Positions 9,035-18,889 are shown, counted from the first letter of the stretch. The stretch: DNA of 64,000 nucleotides from Dolichospermum flos-aquae CCAP 1403/13F (GCF_012516395.1 NZ_CP051206.1:2462501-2526500), one strand, 5' to 3'. The notes: generated from the letters alone by a model not told the origin. A program made the numbers and translations.

Positions 9035-9384
9035 GTTGTACGCTCCCGGATTAAAATTCCCCTAATTTTCCTGGCTATAAGTTACATTAAAGTTCCTTTT
9101 AGGCAGTAGTCGTAACTATAGTAGATGTTGGACGTAGCAATTGTACTACTGATTTTACTCTTTAGTACAAATTCTCAATTATCAACAGATACTTATGTTA
9201 ATGCTTGCACATTAACGAATCTGTAACATTGAGTTAAAATTGTAGCCTAATGATCATTAAAAATAAAGGGGGTCTGACCACCTTTGCAATTAAGCATTAC
9301 TTATGAGATTATTGTATTTTTTGACAGAATAAATTCGCAACCAATTGCCAATCATGGTGTTTAGAACCAAGGCTACAGCTATAT
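9035..9384. other. Intergenic region, probable sepF promoter
   Basis: No gene is seen between the sepF start and the end of pipY. The region is AT-rich. The sepF promoter should lie here on the minus strand, but no single -10/-35 pair stands out enough to place. Confidence 0.4.
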
Positions 9385-10053
9385 CTACGCTCGTTCACCA
9401 AACAAAATTGTACCTAATCGTACCATTGTTGCTCCTGCTTGCACTGCCAATTGGTAATCACCAGACATACCCATTGATAATTGCTGCATTGTAATATTTG
9501 GCCAATTTTTTGATTTGATGGTTTGTGCTAATTCATACGTACTATTAAATAGTGTTAAAATTTCTCCAGCCGCCAAACCTTGCGGCGGAATTGTCATCAA
9601 ACCTTGAATTTGTAAATTTTGACATTGGTTGAGTGCTGCCAAGTCAGCTAATAATTCTGGAACCATCCAACCAGATTTATTCGCGTCGGGGAGAATTTTG
9701 ACTTGTAAGCATACATTCGGATTCACTCCCAGTTCTTGCGCTAGAGTATTTAAGCGTTGTGCCAGCGGCAAGTTATCAACGGAGTGAATCCATTGAAATA
9801 GTTCTAAGGCTTTTCTGGCCTTGTTCGTTTGCAGATGTCCAATTAAGTGCCAGGTAATATCCGATAGATCTTGCAATTCGGCTTGTTTACTGGCAGCTTC
9901 TTGGATGCGACTTTCGGCAAAATCACGAACTCCTGCGGTGTATGCTTCCCGCATTAATTCGGTAGATACTCTTTTTGTAACAGCAATCAACCTCACTGTA
10001 GATGGGAGTGAGGCGCGAATTTGAGTAAGGCGATCGCTAAGTGAACTATTCAT
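9385..10053 (-). CDS. pipY: PipY, PLP-binding protein (YggS/PLPBP family)
   Basis: A 222-residue YggS-type protein that binds pyridoxal phosphate in a single TIM-barrel domain. The PLP lysine lies in RLIAVTKRVS (near residue 27). WHLIGHLQTNKAR (about 68-80) and the C-terminal LSMGMSGDYQLAVQAGATMVRLGT are family signatures. It has no known catalytic reaction and works in PLP and amino-acid homeostasis. Its start overlaps the pipX stop by four bases, the coupled pipX-pipY pair known from cyanobacteria. Confidence 0.95.
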   Translation of the reverse strand: MNSSLSDRLTQIRASLPSTVRLIAVTKRVSTELMREAYTAGVRDFAESRIQEAASKQAELQDLSDITWHLIGHLQTNKARKALELFQWIHSVDNLPLAQRLNTLAQELGVNPNVCLQVKILPDANKSGWMVPELLADLAALNQCQNLQIQGLMTIPPQGLAAGEILTLFNSTYELAQTIKSKNWPNITMQQLSMGMSGDYQLAVQAGATMVRLGTILFGERA

Positions 10054-10328
10054 TGGAATGTGCGCTGAAATACACCTTGAAGTTGCTCGTACTCTTGAGA
10101 ATTACCACTGCGGCGCAAAGTCCGTAGGCGATTTTCCAGCATCATTCTGGCTTCAGTCCGGCCAATTGGCTGAAATTTCAGGGCTTTAAGCTCAGTTGTT
10201 ACCAGAAAAAATAAGCGTTGGGCGTAGAGTGTGGTAAACAGATCCTGGTTCTCATCAACCATACAGATCCTATAGAGTAAACCCCAAGTTGGATGATTTA
10301 TGTAAGTTTCTGAGTTTTCTGGATTCAT
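10050..10328 (-). CDS. pipX: PipX, PII-interacting coactivator of NtcA
   Basis: A 92-residue PipX. The N-terminal Tudor-like domain (NHPTWGLLYRICMVDENQDLFTTLYAQRLFFLV, about residues 11-43) and the two C-terminal helices (RTEARMMLENRLRTLRRSG and onward) are clear. PipX swaps between PII (GlnB) and the global nitrogen regulator NtcA according to 2-oxoglutarate and ADP/ATP, so it links carbon-nitrogen status to gene expression. It is the first gene of a coupled pair with pipY (ATGA overlap). Confidence 0.95.
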   Translation of the reverse strand: MNPENSETYINHPTWGLLYRICMVDENQDLFTTLYAQRLFFLVTTELKALKFQPIGRTEARMMLENRLRTLRRSGNSQEYEQLQGVFQRTFQ

Positions 10329-10650
10329 TTCCTAGTCAGGGTGGGGAGTATATGTAGCCGGGAACGGGGAACAGGCTGAAAAGTTTGATGATAACTGGAT
10401 GTTTTCATGCAACTGACAACCGCTATAGCTTGTTCTGCAATTCACTAACATTCAGAGGATAGTATATCCCTTCCGCCAAATTTTTCGTTGACAGTGCGAA
10501 ACTAACAATCTTCTTGACGGTTTCTGATGCAAAACAACACCCTTTTAAGTCTATGATGTTGCACAGGCTTCTTTCTATCCTGCCACAATTCTCACCCAAC
10601 GGCGCAAAAATGGACATTTATCCAGCCGGCATATAGTAGTCAGATCCCCC
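10329..10650. other. Intergenic region upstream of pipX and downstream of the PKS operon
   Basis: It holds the pipX-pipY promoter region on the minus strand. A 64-codon frame at 10423-10617 has no recognisable family features and I treat it as chance. No RNA gene is seen. Confidence 0.4.
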
Positions 10651-10683
10651 AGATCCCCGACTTCTTCAAGAAGTCGGGGATCT
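10651..10683. repeat. 33-bp palindromic repeat, also probable PKS operon terminator
   Basis: A near-perfect palindrome with arms AGATCCCCGACTTCTT and its complement. Other copies are at 30544-30576, 40416-40448 and 47095-47127. Here it starts immediately after the stop of the 619-residue gene and should form a strong hairpin ending the leftward PKS operon. The repeat family is dispersed in Nostocales genomes. Confidence 0.8.
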
Positions 10684-10685
10684 TG

Positions 10686-12545
10686 TTACTGATTCTTAAG
10701 AGAAGGAAAATTTTTCCCACCTAGTTCAATTTGTCCAGTTACGCACCCAGCTTTTAACCTATTTACTAAATATTCTAAATCACTGGCAATAAAATTTGTG
10801 CCATGATCTGGTTCTACTAAGCTAATTAAATTGGCATCATTTATTATTTGATCACCTAAATCAGCAATTCCTAGAAAATTGAAAACCCCTGATTCATAAG
10901 TTCCACAAGGTACAGAAGGATTATTCATCCCCACACAATATTCATTGTCTTGAAACCAATCAAAACTAGGATAGCCATGAAAGTGAACTATGGGCGCACC
11001 ATTGGCGATTAATTCTGGTGTATATAAAGCCGCAGCCAGACTAATAGCTAACATGACATAGATATCATAGGAAGGTTTGATATCTGCTTTTCTTGAATTA
11101 CTTCCTAATGGTAATTGCAGATGTAATTTATCTTGTAAACCAATGCGAAGAATATCAGAATCAATGTTTAAATCCGTTTTATTTGCCCCGGAACGAGAAC
11201 TAACTAACCAAATATCAGGTATTTGCTTAAATCTATTTTCTGCATTAATAGTCAGTTTAATAAAACGTCTACCTTGTTCATTTTGGCGAAGTTCATGACT
11301 ACTAAATCCGGCTACAGGTAATAAATTTTCCCATTCATCAATAGTGATTTCTGGCTTACCGACATAATGAGGAGGTTCAGCATAAGCCACAAAACCATAA
11401 GATACTCCTGTTCTGCCATTAACGATGACATTAACAATGTCTCTATGGGATTTTCTTCTAATAACTTCATCTAATTTAAATCCGGCGGGAAATAAACCTG
11501 TAGATGCTAATTCTTGCCCTAATTTTACCAGCTTTCCGGCATAGTTTGATAGATGAGGATTATATTCTCCTAGTTCAAAGCGACTAATTAATAATGGAGT
11601 AATGGGGACAAATACTTTAGGGATAAGTGATTTTAAAGCAAAATTCTCAATTTCATTGGGAGCGAATTTAGAATCAGAAAGATTCATATTCAAAATAGAA
11701 AATTTTTCATCAGATACACCAATAACAATTTCTGAAAAGGTTTTAATTAGTGTATTGATACCAATGCGAATTTTTTCTGAATAAGGTGTGAGTGGATTAA
11801 CAAATTCAGCATCTATATCAGTGAGAATTATTACTTGTGTATTTGTCGGATCTTCGACATATTTGGCAGCATGATCTTCCGCCCAACTACTTAATTTAGC
11901 AATTTCGATAACGGACATTTGCTGTTTTTCTTTCAACCATGTATAAGATAACTTATACCAAGCCTCAGCTATAAATATTCCTAATTTTCTTAACCATGAA
12001 TTTGGTCTTTCTACGTCTATTACAGCATCAATATCTGCTCTGACACTCTGCATTTTTAAAGATTTATGCCAGTTAATAATGGGGATTTTAATGGTATGTT
12101 TTAATTCGGTTGTGGCTTCTTTCCAGGGAATTACTTTCACACCATGCTTTTGCAGATAGAAAATTAATTGTTGGCGGAATCTGACAATAACTTGATGATG
12201 ATAATTATCGGGTAAAGGTCTAAAAGTAACTTTTAATTTTTCAGCCATGAATTGAGGATTAATAATTGGTGCTTGATATCCTGTGGGTGATTCTCCAGAA
12301 AAGCCACCAATTAATTTACCAATAGTTTGTAAACTAATACCTTGAGTTAAAGGTTCATGGGCATAATTATTAGTAACATTCATTTCCTGGATTAATGCTA
12401 AAATATCTTCTTTATATGTGGCTATTTCTATTTGTATTTCTGGAGTAATTACACCCTTGGGAGAACGAATATTTAGCTTGCTATTTTCTGACCAGAATAA
12501 GACACCTTGTTGAGTGAGTTTTGCTAAAATTTCTGCTGCGTTCAT
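10686..12545 (-). CDS. TubC-docking-domain protein of unknown catalytic type, last gene of the PKS operon
   Basis: A 619-residue protein. Residues 1-55 (AAEILAKLTQQGVLFWSENSKLNIRSPKG, then EIATYKEDILALIQ) match the TubC N-terminal docking domain used by NRPS/PKS subunits to find a partner. The remaining 560 residues match no family I know. They contain IILTDIDAEFVNPLTPYSEK, FVAYAEPPHYVGKPE and, near the end, the aromatic/Cys-rich stretch HFHGYPSFDWFQDNEYCVG with CGTYESGVFNFLG. No signal peptide or clear membrane helix is seen. It follows the carrier-protein gene after 140 bp that include a hairpin. Operon membership and the docking domain imply a tailoring or release step acting on a carrier-bound chain; the reaction is unknown. 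Confidence 0.7.
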   Translation of the reverse strand: MNAAEILAKLTQQGVLFWSENSKLNIRSPKGVITPEIQIEIATYKEDILALIQEMNVTNNYAHEPLTQGISLQTIGKLIGGFSGESPTGYQAPIINPQFMAEKLKVTFRPLPDNYHHQVIVRFRQQLIFYLQKHGVKVIPWKEATTELKHTIKIPIINWHKSLKMQSVRADIDAVIDVERPNSWLRKLGIFIAEAWYKLSYTWLKEKQQMSVIEIAKLSSWAEDHAAKYVEDPTNTQVIILTDIDAEFVNPLTPYSEKIRIGINTLIKTFSEIVIGVSDEKFSILNMNLSDSKFAPNEIENFALKSLIPKVFVPITPLLISRFELGEYNPHLSNYAGKLVKLGQELASTGLFPAGFKLDEVIRRKSHRDIVNVIVNGRTGVSYGFVAYAEPPHYVGKPEITIDEWENLLPVAGFSSHELRQNEQGRRFIKLTINAENRFKQIPDIWLVSSRSGANKTDLNIDSDILRIGLQDKLHLQLPLGSNSRKADIKPSYDIYVMLAISLAAALYTPELIANGAPIVHFHGYPSFDWFQDNEYCVGMNNPSVPCGTYESGVFNFLGIADLGDQIINDANLISLVEPDHGTNFIASDLEYLVNRLKAGCVTGQIELGGKNFPSLKNQ

Positions 12546-12586
12546 AACAAAATTTCCTGTATTTAAAAATAGGAAGTTAGAAAAGA

Positions 12587-12630
12587 GGACACCTGGCTGA
12601 ATTAGGCTATCCTAATCTAGCGAAGTGTCC
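12587..12630. other. Nested hairpin in the PKS operon
   Basis: An outer stem GGACAC/GTGTCC (12587-12592, 12625-12630) encloses an inner stem ATTAGG-ctat-CCTAAT. It lies between the carrier-protein gene and the 619-residue gene, without a T-run, and could act as an RNA processing or attenuation element. Its role is inferred from position only. Confidence 0.45.
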
Positions 12631-12685
12631 CAATAATCAAGGAGGAAAAACTGGTTTATCAGTAATTAAACAGAATTTGTAGAGG

Positions 12686-12991
12686 TTATATCTGGATAAT
12701 TTCTGACTGAGAATTTTCTAATTCTTCAGATAATCTGAGAGAAAGTTCTTCAATGGTGGGATAATACCAAAGGTGGATAAGTGATAATTTAAATCCCAAA
12801 AACTTTTCGGCTCTACTAGCGATAATTATGGTTTGTGCTGAGTCTAAACCGTAACTATCTAAAGGTTCACGAATATTTATTTCTTCTGGATTAACTCCCA
12901 GTAAAGAGGAAATCTCTGCAACTAACCAAGTTTGAATTTTAGTGGCGTTATCTTGGTTGTCGGGTAGAGAATGAGAGAGATTGTTATTCAT
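12686..12991 (-). CDS. Free-standing acyl/peptidyl carrier protein
   Basis: A 101-residue carrier protein. The phosphopantetheine attachment serine lies in DSYGLDSAQ (near residue 52), preceded by ISSLLGVNPEEINIREPL and followed by a third helix with YYPTIEELSLRLSEEL. It should hold the acyl chain or a building block as a thioester after activation by a 4'-phosphopantetheinyl transferase, which is not encoded in this window. It starts on the base right after the stop of the condensation-domain gene, with AGGAGGT six bases upstream, so the two are tightly coupled and probably work together. Confidence 0.9.
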   Translation of the reverse strand: MNNNLSHSLPDNQDNATKIQTWLVAEISSLLGVNPEEINIREPLDSYGLDSAQTIIIASRAEKFLGFKLSLIHLWYYPTIEELSLRLSEELENSQSEIIQI

Positions 12992-14320
12992 TTATGTACC
13001 TCCTGGTATTAAGTAATGAGATGAGATGTTCATGATATAATCAATGCAATTATCAACAAGTTTTTCTATGGTTTGGCGATTAAGTGCAGGTTGAGAAAAA
13101 ACAAAATTTAAAGTCATTTTTTCTTGAAAAGTAGCAGCGTGAACAATAAACATTCCTGCATATAAAGCATGAGAACCAACAAAACTGATTTCTTCTAGTT
13201 CTAATTCTCCATAAGTATGGGGAATATTAACTTTACCAATGTTAGAAACTGAAACTGTAGCAGATACTTGATTCGGGAATAGCAAAGAAAAATTTATCAA
13301 TTGTTTAGCGAGAAATATCATTTGAACAATTTCTCCTTGGCTAATTTTTTTATTAAGAGTATGTTTTGCTTTTCGCGCTAATTCCCAAAAAGATATATTA
13401 TTAGTAATTCGATAAAATCCCATGATAGAGGCTGCTAAAACCGTCATATTTTCTTGACTAATTTCTGGTTGTAACCGTCTTCTTAAATCAAGATATGATA
13501 AACAACTAACTCGAATATTATCTTCATGGCTTTTAGTCAGTTGTTTGGAGACTGTTAACATTAATGCCGCACATAAAGCACTTTGTACTGTAGTGTTTTC
13601 TTGTCTGCATTGCTGAATAAACTGTTGTGTTGATTCTTCGCTAAGTTGTCTATGAATGATTTCGCAACGCCGTTGAGAAATGGGAACATATTTTTCTACT
13701 CCTAATGTTTTTGGTTGATTCCAATATTTTTGCAGTGCGAGATTTAATAATAAAGCAATTCTCCCTAGTTTGCCTTTAAAACTATTTGTCCATGGAGGTA
13801 ATAGTTTTTCAATGGGTGGAAGTGGTTCTAACGTAGTAACTGCTGGAATGGATTTACCTGCGGTAATTTTTTGACAGTAAGTTAAAATTTCTGAATGAAG
13901 TTGGATGCTTGATAAACCGTCGGTAATAGCATGATGTGTAGTTGTAATTAGATAATTGATATTCTGCTGATTTAATATTTTTACAAGTACGACTCTTAGC
14001 AGATATTTACTACTATCAATTACCTGATTCATTTCTGTATTAACGATTGCTTCCCATTCCTGACTTTCTCTAATATTAACAACTTGCAAAGGAAGTTTTC
14101 CTGTACCTTTGGACTGATAATAGTAGGAATTTCTAGAATTAATAATATGAGCATTAAGCGCAGGATGACGATATTGAATAATATCTAAAGACTGTCTGAG
14201 AACCGTTTCTTGAATATTTCCTTGAATCCGGCTAATGGTAACTAAGTTCCATGTTTTAGCTCGTTGATTCAGGATTTCCATTGTTTCTTCTAGCTGTCCT
14301 AATTTTCTATTTATAGCCAT
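12992..14320 (-). CDS. Stand-alone condensation-domain acyltransferase
   Basis: A protein of about 442 residues that is a single condensation (C) domain of the NRPS/PapA/WES superfamily. The active-site motif HHxxxDG is present as THHAITDGLSS (near residue 133), and VSVSNIGKVNIP matches the later latch region. Such free C domains transfer an acyl chain from a carrier protein to an amine or alcohol. It is directly coupled to the free carrier-protein gene and follows the PfaD-like gene, so it may release or esterify the PKS product. I chose ATG 14320, with GGTGA upstream, over the GTG three codons earlier at 14329. Confidence 0.85.
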   Translation of the reverse strand: MAINRKLGQLEETMEILNQRAKTWNLVTISRIQGNIQETVLRQSLDIIQYRHPALNAHIINSRNSYYYQSKGTGKLPLQVVNIRESQEWEAIVNTEMNQVIDSSKYLLRVVLVKILNQQNINYLITTTHHAITDGLSSIQLHSEILTYCQKITAGKSIPAVTTLEPLPPIEKLLPPWTNSFKGKLGRIALLLNLALQKYWNQPKTLGVEKYVPISQRRCEIIHRQLSEESTQQFIQQCRQENTTVQSALCAALMLTVSKQLTKSHEDNIRVSCLSYLDLRRRLQPEISQENMTVLAASIMGFYRITNNISFWELARKAKHTLNKKISQGEIVQMIFLAKQLINFSLLFPNQVSATVSVSNIGKVNIPHTYGELELEEISFVGSHALYAGMFIVHAATFQEKMTLNFVFSQPALNRQTIEKLVDNCIDYIMNISSHYLIPGGT

Positions 14321-14340
14321 TTTTATCACCGTTGTTGGTA

Positions 14341-14360
14341 GTGAGGGATTTATCCCTCAC
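14341..14360. other. Perfect short hairpin between PfaD-like and C-domain genes
   Basis: GTGAGGGA-TTTA-TCCCTCAC is an exact 8-bp stem with a 4-base loop in the 146-bp spacer. A dispersed CACAGAGG-type repeat follows at about 14420-14450. It has no T-run; it may stabilise or separate parts of the operon mRNA. Confidence 0.45.
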
Positions 14361-14466
14361 TTGCATATAAATCTAATTTGATTTGTTTATGTTGTGGGCA
14401 TCATTGTATTTTGATAACGAACCACAGAGGCACAGAGATCACAGAGGAAATGCTGTATAGTGCTAA

Positions 14467-16116
14467 CTACAAATTTTGTGGATGATATTGGCTGAATTCT
14501 TCTGGCATTTGTAAGCCTTGAATTTTTAAGTTTTGAATACGATATAAATACGCTGCACCTGTCATAATTTGATCGGCTATATCAACTACTCGACGATTAT
14601 TGATATCTGCTAAGTAAGAATGACGTACCCAATTATTAAAACTTCCCATTGCTGGTCCACACCAGATTTGATAATCAATTTCCCGACCTTTTTCTCCAGT
14701 ATTTGACCACCGGGAAGATAGTCCTAAATACCAGCGAAATATTAATGCCATTTTTAATTTAGGATTATTAGCTGCTTTGCTTAATTTTTCTGGGTTACGT
14801 TGAGATAAATAAGTAGATGTTTCTTGCCAAATTTCGGCAATTGTTTTTCGCAGAATTTGTTTTTCTAACTTTTCTATTTCATCTGGAGGAATTTCGGCAA
14901 ACGAATTATAATTTCTGTATAATTCCCCTAGTTTTTGAGCGCGAAGGGGGAAAAGAGTTCCCCGCTTAAGAACTTGTAATTTGACTCCCATTTCAAACAT
15001 ATCTGCTGCGGGTGCCATCATTACATCAGTCATTTCTGCTTCAGCTAGGAGCTTTTTTGTATATTCAGAAGTCCCAGCTTCAAGGCAAGATTGATTAATA
15101 GAACCGGTGACAATATAAGCTGCACCCATCATTAAGGCTGCTAGTGCTGATTGGGGTGTGGAAATTCCCCCAGCTACCCCAATTCTTACAGGTTGTTTAT
15201 AACAATATTTACGTTGAATTTCGTCTCTTAATTCTAAGATAGAAGGTAATAAACAAACCAAGGGACGATTATCTGTATGTCCTCCTGAATCTGCTTCTAC
15301 GGTAATATCATCAGCCATAGGAATCTTCGCGGCAAGATTAGCTTGCAATTCGCTAATTAATCCTTGTTCAACTAATTGGGTGAGAATTTTTGTGGGTGCA
15401 GGTTGGAGGAATTTAGTGGCAACTTCTCGCCGGGAAACTTTGGCAATAATTTTATTTTTGATTTCAATGTCATTAGCTGAATTTAAACTTAGTCCAGCAG
15501 CCCGATAGTAGACGATATTATCACTCAAATCTAAGAATGCAGAGGCTTCAATTATTCTGACTTGATGCTGTAAATACAAATCAATTAAACGCCGTTCAAT
15601 AGCAGGTTCGCTAGGACTATGAAGCAAGTTGAAAACATAAGATTTGTTATGCAAAGCTTGTTGAATTTTGTGAATTGCTGTTTCTATCCGGGAAGGAGAT
15701 AAACCTCCTGCACCAAAGGAGCTTAAAATGTTGGCTTTTCCCAAGGTAATTACCATTTCTTCAGATGCAATACCTTGAGCCATTGCCCCAGTCATATAGG
15801 CATATTTTACGCCGTAGAACTCTAGAAAAGTTGGATCACCTAATTGATGAAATCCGATAGTAGGAACAGTTAAAAGCATTTCCAATTTCTGAGTTTTACC
15901 GTTAGCACTATATGATAAACTGCCTTCATTGCTAATGCCAATTTGTCCTTCTTTATTCAGAATATAACAAGGAGAATTTAAATTCATCAGTTTATTTTTA
16001 ATATTTACTGCATCAAAAGACACAGTATTTAAATCGCCTTGCCATCCTTGATAATTGTTATTCATTGAAGGAGAAAATTTGAGTTGTTGTTGATATTTGT
16101 TTTCTGAATTAACCAC
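14467..16116 (-). CDS. pfaD: PfaD-like trans-acting enoyl reductase (FMN, 2-nitropropane dioxygenase fold)
   Basis: A 549-residue PfaD-family flavoprotein, the stand-alone enoyl-ACP reductase of PUFA-synthase-type PKS systems. Recognisable blocks are ASEEMVITLGKANILSSFGAGG, NLLHSPSEPAIERRLIDLYL, VEADSGGHTDNRPL (His of the active site region) and IGVAGGISTPQSALAALMMGAAYIVTGS for FMN phosphate binding. It reduces the double bond made by the PKS dehydratase, so its use each cycle sets product saturation. The start is GTG at 16116 with AGAGGT eight bases upstream. It lies 88 bp downstream of the PfaB-like gene, in the usual PfaA-B-D neighbourhood, but no PfaC is present. Confidence 0.92.
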   Translation of the reverse strand: MVNSENKYQQQLKFSPSMNNNYQGWQGDLNTVSFDAVNIKNKLMNLNSPCYILNKEGQIGISNEGSLSYSANGKTQKLEMLLTVPTIGFHQLGDPTFLEFYGVKYAYMTGAMAQGIASEEMVITLGKANILSSFGAGGLSPSRIETAIHKIQQALHNKSYVFNLLHSPSEPAIERRLIDLYLQHQVRIIEASAFLDLSDNIVYYRAAGLSLNSANDIEIKNKIIAKVSRREVATKFLQPAPTKILTQLVEQGLISELQANLAAKIPMADDITVEADSGGHTDNRPLVCLLPSILELRDEIQRKYCYKQPVRIGVAGGISTPQSALAALMMGAAYIVTGSINQSCLEAGTSEYTKKLLAEAEMTDVMMAPAADMFEMGVKLQVLKRGTLFPLRAQKLGELYRNYNSFAEIPPDEIEKLEKQILRKTIAEIWQETSTYLSQRNPEKLSKAANNPKLKMALIFRWYLGLSSRWSNTGEKGREIDYQIWCGPAMGSFNNWVRHSYLADINNRRVVDIADQIMTGAAYLYRIQNLKIQGLQMPEEFSQYHPQNL

Positions 16117-16204
16117 GTTATTTAACCTCTAATCATCAATTTAAATGTTTTGGAGAGGCAAGATGCCTATCCCACAATAAATTCACAAGAATTACTCTGT
16201 ATTT

Positions 16205-18889
16205 CTACTTTTCTTTTCTAACTTGGATCACCATTTTTTTGTACAAATCTAATTGCTGCTGGAGAAAGAGACTAAGTTGTTGAAGTGATGTTTGCCGGGA
16301 CTTTAATAAAAATCCGTGTGCTTTAGCCAGCCGGACATGATGATCATTTAAACTTTTATAATTAGGGGTGGATTTTATTTTGTGTTCATAATTTAATAAG
16401 GAAGTATCTGGAAAAGATGACTGATTTTCGCAAGCATGATCTTGATCCAATTTGATGTTGGGAAAAGAATATAAAGGTGATAAATCCAATTCAACTCGAT
16501 GACTAAACAGCTTGGCTAAGGCTTTAATAATGGAGGTATGATCATCTACACCTCTTCTATTTAGAGATACAGCTAGATGTTCTTTGTCTTTGAGAATTTC
16601 GCTAATCCACCGACTACAGTTACTACCAACACCAACTTCAATAAAGATTCTGATATTATCATTGTAGGCACGATTAACTAAGCGAGGAAAATCAAGTTGG
16701 TGACAAAGGGCTTTAGCAATATTTTTGCCTATTGAATTACTATCAATTCTCATAGGTGCGTATTCTGCCGCAGAGTAGAAAACTGTTTTTGAATTTGCTT
16801 GGCTAGGTAAGGTATTGATTTTTACTAATTCATCATATTCAGAGTGCATTGGTTCACAATGAATTACATGATTAATTGATGTTGGAAAAGCGTCACATTT
16901 TAATGTTTGAATAACTCTTTCACAAGCTTGAGTTTCACCAGCAATAATGACTTCTTCAGGTGTATTAATTAAAACGATATAAACCCGACTTTCATTTTTT
17001 AGAACTTCTTGGACTAGGGAAGAGGAACATATCAAAATATAGTTACTCCAAAATTCTTCGCTTTTACCTGTATGAATTAAAGGTAATCCCCAATGCTGAC
17101 GAACTGCATTTTTTTGACCAGATAGCCGGGTTTTAAATAAAGGGGATGAATTCAAATAATCACTGGTACTTTTAAAGCTAGTCCAGACCCCTTGTGCTAA
17201 CATCATGCTAGTTTCACCAAGGCTATATCCAAAAGCATAGGGGGACTGAATGCGAAAGTAATTTTTCAGCATTACTGTCATTAATCTCGCTAAACCAACT
17301 TCCCATTCCAGCATAGAAACTGGATCATTTATTAATTTTTGTTCTATAGTTTCTAGTTGTCTTTTTGATAATTTATTAATGCTGCGAGGATAGATAAATT
17401 TTTCAATGTCAGCGGCTCGATTATAAACGCTTTTAACGACAACATCATCATAGAGTTGAGGGAAAAGACGGAAAATATTTCGTCCCATTCCTATATAAGA
17501 AGTAAAAGAACCAGGATAAACAAAAGCAACATGACCTTTTTTTCCTTGGGGATTAACTGTAAAATAACTACCAAGAGGAGTTTGCCAATCTTTGCCAGTA
17601 GCAAAAGCAATTTTCACTCCCTGAATTGCCCTTTCAATTTCTCGTTTTAATTCTTCTGGATGTCGTGAAAGAATTGCTAAAGCGTAAGTTGATTCTTGAT
17701 ATTGCTGATATTTTTGGAAATAATCACTAGCAAGTTGTGATAGAGAAGAAACATCTATGAGACTTTGTTGAAGTGCGGTAATTTGTGTTAATAAAGAAGC
17801 ACGATCATCAGCCGCAATGGGAAATAAATAATAGGACATTTCTGCTAAATATTGACTACTGCGTTCTATCTGGCTGATTTCTTCTGACAAAATTAAATGT
17901 CCATAAATATTATCTTCTTCCATTATATTTACCGCAGCTATTCTTTTAGTCGCACCAGGTTCTAAAAACCAAGGTTTTGATTCTACGGCTACATAAAAGG
18001 GGCTTCCGTGCCAAATTTCTGGCTGTTTAGGATTGAACCACTGGGGAACACCGGGAATATAACGATAATATAAACAAAGTGCGGTTTTAATGAGGCTAAA
18101 TATGCCCGCAGAGGCTTGTGTATTGCCAATATTTGCTTTAACACTACCCAGGGCACAACTCAGATTTTCTGCCCCTGTCTGATAAGCCGATATTAAACCT
18201 TGAATTTCCGCTATATCTGCGTTAAGAATCCCATTAGCAACAACTTCCAAATAACCAATATCTGCGGCATTAACATCTGCTATTTGAAACGCCTCTTGAC
18301 AGGCTTGCTTAACAGTTTCTGGATGATTTGGAGCATCTTTCACTACACTCAAACCATCAATGACTGCATAGATGCAATGATTTTGTTGCTTGGCTGTTTC
18401 ATACAGTTGTAATACTACTGCGGCAGCACCTGCTGTTTTTATGATCCCCTGAGCTTTTTCGTCATAACTGAAAGCATATCCAGTCGGATTAATTTCTATC
18501 GGGTAATTCTTATCTATCCCGACAATTAAAACCGCTTCAACTTGTTGGGAAATTAATAATTTTTTACTGACATCCAAGGCTGATAAGAGCGAATTTTCTT
18601 CGGCAAAAAATGCTAATTCAGCAGAAATATAATTAGCTAATTTAGCAGAGTTTTCCGTGGGAGAAATGATGATTAAAGCTATCTTTATATCTGGTTGAAT
18701 TTTAGCATCTTTCAGCGCAGAATTGATCACCTCTCGACTTAAAGGAGTTTGCTGATAATTTTCAGATGTAACTGAATTTTGCTTACCTTCATAAATCAGA
18801 CGTTCAAACTTATTTAATGTTGGTGAACTACTCACAAAACAATCCATACCGACAATTGCTAACTTTTGATTCCGTGCAATTGATTTCAT
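16205..18889 (-). CDS. PfaB-like protein: degenerate ketosynthase plus acyltransferase
   Basis: An 894-residue protein. Residues about 8-340 are a ketosynthase-like domain that has lost its chemistry: the block equivalent to EAHGTG reads EVVANG, the active Cys motif is not seen, and the second His region reads KANIGNTQASAG. Residues about 440-800 are an acyltransferase with VAFVYPGSFTSYIGMGR and the nucleophile motif GYSLGE (near 555). This KS*-AT layout is PfaB, also resembling HglD-type proteins. In PUFA synthases PfaB supplies or selects an acyl unit and influences product length. It sits between the PfaA/HglE-like and PfaD-like genes on the same strand. Confidence 0.85.
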   Translation of the reverse strand: MKSIARNQKLAIVGMDCFVSSSPTLNKFERLIYEGKQNSVTSENYQQTPLSREVINSALKDAKIQPDIKIALIIISPTENSAKLANYISAELAFFAEENSLLSALDVSKKLLISQQVEAVLIVGIDKNYPIEINPTGYAFSYDEKAQGIIKTAGAAAVVLQLYETAKQQNHCIYAVIDGLSVVKDAPNHPETVKQACQEAFQIADVNAADIGYLEVVANGILNADIAEIQGLISAYQTGAENLSCALGSVKANIGNTQASAGIFSLIKTALCLYYRYIPGVPQWFNPKQPEIWHGSPFYVAVESKPWFLEPGATKRIAAVNIMEEDNIYGHLILSEEISQIERSSQYLAEMSYYLFPIAADDRASLLTQITALQQSLIDVSSLSQLASDYFQKYQQYQESTYALAILSRHPEELKREIERAIQGVKIAFATGKDWQTPLGSYFTVNPQGKKGHVAFVYPGSFTSYIGMGRNIFRLFPQLYDDVVVKSVYNRAADIEKFIYPRSINKLSKRQLETIEQKLINDPVSMLEWEVGLARLMTVMLKNYFRIQSPYAFGYSLGETSMMLAQGVWTSFKSTSDYLNSSPLFKTRLSGQKNAVRQHWGLPLIHTGKSEEFWSNYILICSSSLVQEVLKNESRVYIVLINTPEEVIIAGETQACERVIQTLKCDAFPTSINHVIHCEPMHSEYDELVKINTLPSQANSKTVFYSAAEYAPMRIDSNSIGKNIAKALCHQLDFPRLVNRAYNDNIRIFIEVGVGSNCSRWISEILKDKEHLAVSLNRRGVDDHTSIIKALAKLFSHRVELDLSPLYSFPNIKLDQDHACENQSSFPDTSLLNYEHKIKSTPNYKSLNDHHVRLAKAHGFLLKSRQTSLQQLSLFLQQQLDLYKKMVIQVRKEK

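Noticed and set aside
10423-10617. 64-codon minus-strand frame between pipX and the PKS terminator
   Set aside because: No family features, poor start context, and it lies in the pipX upstream region; likely chance.
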